A DNA stretch of 16,888 bases, from NCBI GenBank assembly GCA_037439945.1, contig JBBIVA010000082.1:1-16888 (forward strand), given 5' to 3'. Position numbers and translations under genes: made by a program. Numbering within the stretch: the first letter of the stretch is position 1; each line of letters begins with the position of its first letter. The stretch comes from CALEUX01 sp037439945 (GTDB taxonomy: Bacteria > Bacteroidota > Bacteroidia > Bacteroidales > Marinilabiliaceae). Under the pieces are notes generated by a model. It saw only the letters and a program-made list of their open reading frames with translations, was not told the DNA's origin and did no database searches. Below, one piece after another: positions 13,143 to 16,888 of the stretch.

Positions 13143-15461
13143 ATGGAAAAAAATATTGATTTGAAAAAGATTTTTTTCAGAGCAATGGAATACTGGCCCA
13201 TGTTTGTAGTTTTTTTTATTTTAGCTTTAGTATTGGCCTTTATTTCGTTTGAAACTACAATACCACTGTATAAAATAAATGCCAGGTTATTAATCTCCGA
13301 ATCAAGGGAGTCCAATGTTTCGGGAAGCGTTGGTGCTACCCAGGGGTCACTTCCGGGAATTACCCTGGGAAGACAAAGTAACTTTGATAACCAGGTTATT
13401 GTATTAACATCACGAAAACAAATTGAAAAAACATTAAAACAGCTTGATTTTGAAATTTCATATTACAGAGAGGATTTTTTTAAAACCCAGGAGATTTATA
13501 AAAACTCTCCTTTCAGGGTAATTATTGATTCGTCGGAAGTTAAGCCGGAGGATATGTCATTCAGGATAAAATTTTTATCCAAGGATCAATTTGAATTAAC
13601 TGTTGATGGTGATAAAGAATACGCCCAAAAAGTAAAATTCTTCGAAAAGGTAAATAATCCCAGGTTTTCAATTACAATTGTTCCCGTTGAAGAAAAAATA
13701 CAATCATCGGGATATGAAAATAATACTTACCGTTTCACAATTAATTCAATGGATTACCTGATTGCTTATTACCAATCGAAGGTAAACCTTGAAAAAGTTC
13801 AATACGGTTCATCAATTGTTGATATGTGGATATTAGAAAACAGTACGGGCAAGGGTGTTGATTTTTTGAACAAACTGGCTCTTGCATCGGTCAATTATAC
13901 ACTTGAAAGGAAGAACACAATTGCCACAAATACGATCACTTTTATTGAAAAACAGCTTATTGGAGTTGCTGATTCATTGGGTGAAGCCGGAAACCTATTA
14001 GAGGAATTCAGGTCAAGAAACGAAGTGATGGATGTTTCCTACCAGGGGCAGATGATTGTAACCCAATCAAGTGAGTTGGAAAACCAAAAAGCCACTTTAA
14101 ATGTAAGACTTGATTATTACACCTATTTACGTGATTATATTCAAACCAACCGTAATGTACAGGATCTAATTTCGCCATCGTCAATGGGGGTTGACGATCC
14201 AATACTTGGGCAAATGATTGGACAGTTATCCACTTTAAATGCAGAGAAGTCGGCCCTGAAATTCAATTCAAGTGCCGAAAATCCTAACGTTATCAGAATT
14301 GAACACAGTATAAATACATTAAAAAACAGTATTCTTGAAACATTAAAAAGTGTTGTTGCAACCACACAACTTTCAATTAATGATATTAACAACAGACTTT
14401 ATTCGCTTAGCAACGAAATAAAAAAACTTCCAAAAACCGAGCAGATGTTGCTCGGAATTGAGCGCCGTTTTAAGATGAATAATGATATGTACACCTTTTT
14501 AATGCAGAAAAGAGCTGAAGCACAACTGGCAAAAGCATCCAACCTTCCTGACAATGAAATAATTGAAGAAGCCATTGTTTTTGGCAGGGTTGCACCCGAC
14601 AAAAAACGAATTATCATATTAGTTATAATTGGTGGTATTTTGTTACCTGCGGTAATTGTGTTTTTAATGATATTCTTTAATGACCGTGTTCTTGAAGTTG
14701 AAGATGTAAAAGAAATTACAACTCTGCCAATAATTGGCCAGGTTCCGTTTGAGAAGTTTAAAGGGAGTAAATCCCTTAATCATGACCAACCTAACACCCT
14801 TTTAGCAGAATCATTCAGAAGCATAAGGGCATCGCTGGGCTATTATGCCAACCAGAAACAAAACAAAACATTATTGGTTACTTCTACCCTGCCTGGTGAA
14901 GGGAAGTCGTTTTGTGCCATCAATATTGGCCATTCATTTGCCCAATTAGGAAAGAAAACAATTTTGGTTGAATTTGATATGCGCCGTCCTTCACTTTCAA
15001 GGTATTCAGGGCTTGAAGATAATGGTGTTGGGTTAAGCAGTTATTATACCGGAGAAACTCCCATGGAAAAAATTATTTTTACAGAAACCGGGATCCCAAA
15101 TTTTCATTTAATACTTGCCGGGCAAATTCCGCCCAACCCTTCGGAGTTAATTGCGGGGGAAGAAACATTAAAGCTTATTGAGTATTTGCAGAAAGAATAT
15201 GATATATTAATTCTGGATACACCTCCATTGGCGCTTGTTGCTGATGCTCATTTATTAACATCATTCACTGACGTTAATATATTGGCAGTAAGACATAATG
15301 TTACACCTAAACCCCTGTTAAAGGCCAGCTTAAGAGATGAAAAGGTAACAAAGATCCAGCGGTTAGGGATACTTTTAAATGGGATTCCATTCCAAAGAAG
15401 GGAATATAGCTACCAATATGGATATGATTTAAAAAGTAAATATTTTGCAAAAAACGGGTAG
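13143..15461 (+). CDS. Wzc-like polysaccharide co-polymerase / bacterial tyrosine autokinase
   Basis: Inner-membrane protein that sets polymer length and links polymerisation to export. I chose the ATG at 13143 (772 residues), with GAAGGGG 5 nt before it and IDLKKIFFRAMEYWPMF as a normal family start. The ATG at 13119 is possible; an extension to 13017 would overlap the upstream gene. Order: membrane helix 1 (about 18-36), periplasmic Wzz domain with coiled-coil arms and GNVR region (about 37-535), helix 2 (IIILVIIGGILLPAVIVFLM), then a cytoplasmic BY-kinase domain with Walker A LPGEGKS (583-589), Walker A' ILVEFDMRRP (from 607) and Walker B ILILDTPP (Asp692). The C-terminus holds a tyrosine cluster at about Tyr755, 757, 759, 761 and 767 for autophosphorylation in trans. 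All parts look intact. It is the last gene before a terminator. Confidence 0.95.
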   Translation: MEKNIDLKKIFFRAMEYWPMFVVFFILALVLAFISFETTIPLYKINARLLISESRESNVSGSVGATQGSLPGITLGRQSNFDNQVIVLTSRKQIEKTLKQLDFEISYYREDFFKTQEIYKNSPFRVIIDSSEVKPEDMSFRIKFLSKDQFELTVDGDKEYAQKVKFFEKVNNPRFSITIVPVEEKIQSSGYENNTYRFTINSMDYLIAYYQSKVNLEKVQYGSSIVDMWILENSTGKGVDFLNKLALASVNYTLERKNTIATNTITFIEKQLIGVADSLGEAGNLLEEFRSRNEVMDVSYQGQMIVTQSSELENQKATLNVRLDYYTYLRDYIQTNRNVQDLISPSSMGVDDPILGQMIGQLSTLNAEKSALKFNSSAENPNVIRIEHSINTLKNSILETLKSVVATTQLSINDINNRLYSLSNEIKKLPKTEQMLLGIERRFKMNNDMYTFLMQKRAEAQLAKASNLPDNEIIEEAIVFGRVAPDKKRIIILVIIGGILLPAVIVFLMIFFNDRVLEVEDVKEITTLPIIGQVPFEKFKGSKSLNHDQPNTLLAESFRSIRASLGYYANQKQNKTLLVTSTLPGEGKSFCAINIGHSFAQLGKKTILVEFDMRRPSLSRYSGLEDNGVGLSSYYTGETPMEKIIFTETGIPNFHLILAGQIPPNPSELIAGEETLKLIEYLQKEYDILILDTPPLALVADAHLLTSFTDVNILAVRHNVTPKPLLKASLRDEKVTKIQRLGILLNGIPFQRREYSYQYGYDLKSKYFAKNG

Positions 15462-15480
15462 TTGCCCACTACGGTTTTTT
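15449..15480 (+). terminator. rho-independent terminator overlapping the end of the wzc-like gene
   Basis: AAAAAAC (15449-15455) pairs with GTTTTTT (15474-15480), and GTAGT (15458-15462) with ACTAC (15468-15472), around loop TGCCC. The stop TAG lies inside the left arm. The T-run sits in the outer right arm. It closes the export transcript. Confidence 0.65.
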
Positions 15481-15576
15481 ATTAACACTATTCAGTATGA
15501 ATAAATCTATTTAAAGATGATTTATCAAAAAAAAAAAATTATTCCAAATTTAAGTTTTCCGGGATGTTAAAAATGC

Positions 15577-15611
15577 TCATTTTCGCAGCCTTTAAAAAAA
15601 TGCGAAAATGA
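15577..15611. repeat. 11-bp inverted repeat just upstream of the recombinase gene
   Basis: TCATTTTCGCA (15577-15587) and TGCGAAAATGA (15601-15611) are perfect inverted arms around 13 nt, ending 7 nt before the GTG at 15619. It may be a recombinase or repressor binding site, or a hairpin in the mRNA leader. A run of 12 A lies further upstream at 15527-15538. Confidence 0.65.
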
Positions 15612-15618
15612 AATATAA

Positions 15619-16773
15619 GTGCCACGAACTACATTTTTACATTTCAAAAAAACCACTAAGGCCATGAAAGGCAGCCGGTTTTATGTGCGTATATTGGCCC
15701 GCAAATGCACAAACAAACATACAGTAACCTTATACCTACGAATAAAACAGGAAGGTGTAAAAGGCCATATTTTATACAGTACCGGCCTAAAGTGTTTAAA
15801 AAAGGATTTTAACCCTGCCCGGCAAACGGTTAAAGATGCCGGAATAAACGAACTTATTCAGCAGGAAAGAACACGGGTTTACAAATCAATATTTTTACTA
15901 AAGGAAGAAAAGAACGGCCTTAATTTACAGGATATTAAAAAAAGTTTGGAAGTTAAAAAGAATTATACTACCGTTAGCGATATGGCTTTAAAGGTTATTA
16001 AGGATAAAAAGTTAACCAATAAAGCAAACACCCTGGGGCAAATAAAAAGCCTTTACGATAATCTGTTAAGTATTACCCACCTCGAAAATGAACCAATACA
16101 CACCGTTACGCCTATTCAGGTTGAAAGTGCTTTATTACGGTTAAAAGAGTTATACAAGCCTGGTTCATTTAAAAGGTGTTTCGGGCTTTTAAAAGCTGTG
16201 TTTGATAAGGCTTTTAGAATGGAAGTTATAAAAAGCAATCCATTTCATTATATTGATACAAAGCAGATACTACGAAAACCAAAGGCAGAGCCAAAGAAAA
16301 TACCCGATTTTTACAGTTTGCTAAACCAGATAAATAGCAGTTCAAAAGATTGTATTTACAAGCATTTTGCCCGGTTGCAGTTGTTAACCGGGTTATCGTT
16401 TTGCGATGCCAAAAACACCACCAAAGAAAGCATTATAAGGCACGAGAACAATTACTTTATAGTTAAAGAGCGGAATAAAACTAAAATTCAGTTTTTAATA
16501 CCCATTGACCAGGATATTATAAAGCTGATAAACGAGAACAGTTTTAAACCAATAGCTTACATGAACTATTTAAGGTACTTAAAAAAGCATTATAATATTT
16601 CATCGCACCAGTTACGCCATGCACGGGCCAGGCATTTACTTTCAAAAGGGTTGCCATTAGAAGCGGTGGCCCGAATATTGGGCCACACATCAATTAATAT
16701 GACAATGCACTATGCGCCTATACACGGGCGCAAACTAAGCAGGGAAGAGGTAAATAAGGTTTTAGAGTGGTAA
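15619..16773 (+). CDS. tyrosine recombinase/integrase, Bacteroidota arm-binding type, with a non-canonical box I
   Basis: A site-specific recombinase of 384 residues from GTG 15619; the ATG at 15664 gives 369 residues and starts at MKGSRFYVRI, more like relatives, and may be the true start. Domains: N-terminal arm-binding region (to about 110), SAM-like core-binding domain (about 115-215, VSDMALKVIKDKKL to FDKAFRMEVIKSNPFHYI), then the catalytic domain. Catalytic residues by 384 numbering: Lys287 in RNKTK, His330 and Arg333 in HQLRH, His356 in LGHTSI and the nucleophile Tyr365 in MHYAPI. The box I Arg is replaced by Ser260 (LTGLSFCD), as reported for the CTnDOT integrase IntDOT; Arg252 could substitute. 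It follows the export operon and its terminator after about 140 nt. It could integrate an element to the right or invert DNA near the polysaccharide locus. No tRNA target or direct repeat is visible. Confidence 0.93.
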   Translation: MPRTTFLHFKKTTKAMKGSRFYVRILARKCTNKHTVTLYLRIKQEGVKGHILYSTGLKCLKKDFNPARQTVKDAGINELIQQERTRVYKSIFLLKEEKNGLNLQDIKKSLEVKKNYTTVSDMALKVIKDKKLTNKANTLGQIKSLYDNLLSITHLENEPIHTVTPIQVESALLRLKELYKPGSFKRCFGLLKAVFDKAFRMEVIKSNPFHYIDTKQILRKPKAEPKKIPDFYSLLNQINSSSKDCIYKHFARLQLLTGLSFCDAKNTTKESIIRHENNYFIVKERNKTKIQFLIPIDQDIIKLINENSFKPIAYMNYLRYLKKHYNISSHQLRHARARHLLSKGLPLEAVARILGHTSINMTMHYAPIHGRKLSREEVNKVLEW

Positions 16774-16777
16774 GTAA

Positions 16778-16888
16778 TTATTTATATTCCAGAAACCAGT
16801 TAGGAACGTTATAGGGCGCACACAAAAGCGTTGCCAAACCCACACCAAGCAAAGCACCTTTAACAATGTTTTCTATATCTTTATTTGA
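16778..16888 (-). CDS. partial hypothetical gene at the right edge, C-terminus only
   Basis: A minus-strand frame is open from the window edge for 36 codons to TAA at 16778-16780. It reads SNKDIENIVKGALLGVGLA and then TLLCAPYNVPNWFLEYK. The GALLGVGLATLL stretch is glycine-rich and hydrophobic, like a short membrane helix. It converges on the recombinase with a 4-nt gap. The tight spacing and protein-like composition argue that it is a real gene end, perhaps carried by the same mobile element. The family is not recognised. Confidence 0.45.
   Translation of the reverse strand, partial: SNKDIENIVKGALLGVGLATLLCAPYNVPNWFLEYK

Noticed and set aside
1..16888. CRISPR array, defence system, rRNA or insertion sequence
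   Set aside because: I found no regularly spaced repeats, no cas, restriction, retron or toxin-antitoxin genes, no rRNA and no transposase.

Overview
The window is AT-rich and comes from a member of the Bacteroidota. The evidence is the gene content (PRiA4b-like gene beside miaA, DUF4199 protein beside a GT2 enzyme, a Bacteroidota-type SRP RNA, an arm-binding tyrosine recombinase), the near absence of Shine-Dalgarno sequences, and several promoters matching the Bacteroidota consensus (TTTG / 19-21 nt / TAnnTTTG). I cannot place it below phylum with confidence; a marine or gut Bacteroidales/Marinilabiliales relative would fit.

Layout. 1-1224 is a decayed minus-strand island: a COG0523 (CobW-type) metallochaperone GTPase cut by one in-frame TAA at 516-518, preceded by the truncated 3' end of another gene that overlaps its start codon. 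1386-2836 holds a PRiA4b ORF-3-like protein and the tRNA-modifying enzyme MiaA, followed by a long-loop terminator and a Nudix hydrolase. 3416-5652 is a tight minus-strand operon: DUF4199 membrane protein, dolichol-phosphate-type glycosyltransferase, SAM methyltransferase. 5836-6207 is an RNA block: consensus promoter, SRP RNA, tRNA-Thr(TGT), terminator, tRNA-Tyr(GTA), terminator. 6280-11895 carries a chemoreceptor without a sensor domain, TsaC/YrdC (threonylcarbamoyladenylate synthase), TrkA (regulatory K+ uptake subunit, no TrkH in view) and a ComEC-like DNA uptake channel with a degenerate C-terminal domain.

11896-12282 is a 387-nt leader region before an exopolysaccharide export pair, a Wza-like lipoprotein and a Wzc-like tyrosine autokinase. 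The leader contains a possible 29-codon ORF whose end overlaps the left arm of a roughly 65-nt stem-loop, an arrangement that resembles an attenuator. The export pair ends in a terminator that overlaps the wzc stop codon. No glycosyltransferase or flippase genes follow. Next comes a tyrosine recombinase with a serine at the usual box I arginine and an 11-bp inverted repeat just upstream, then a convergent partial ORF at the right edge.

Two genes (miaA, tsaC) and both tRNAs serve translation: MiaA makes i6A37 and TsaC starts t6A37 synthesis. The possible novelty lies in the wza leader, the truncated export locus next to a recombinase, and the interrupted GTPase. I did not see a defence system, CRISPR array or insertion sequence.
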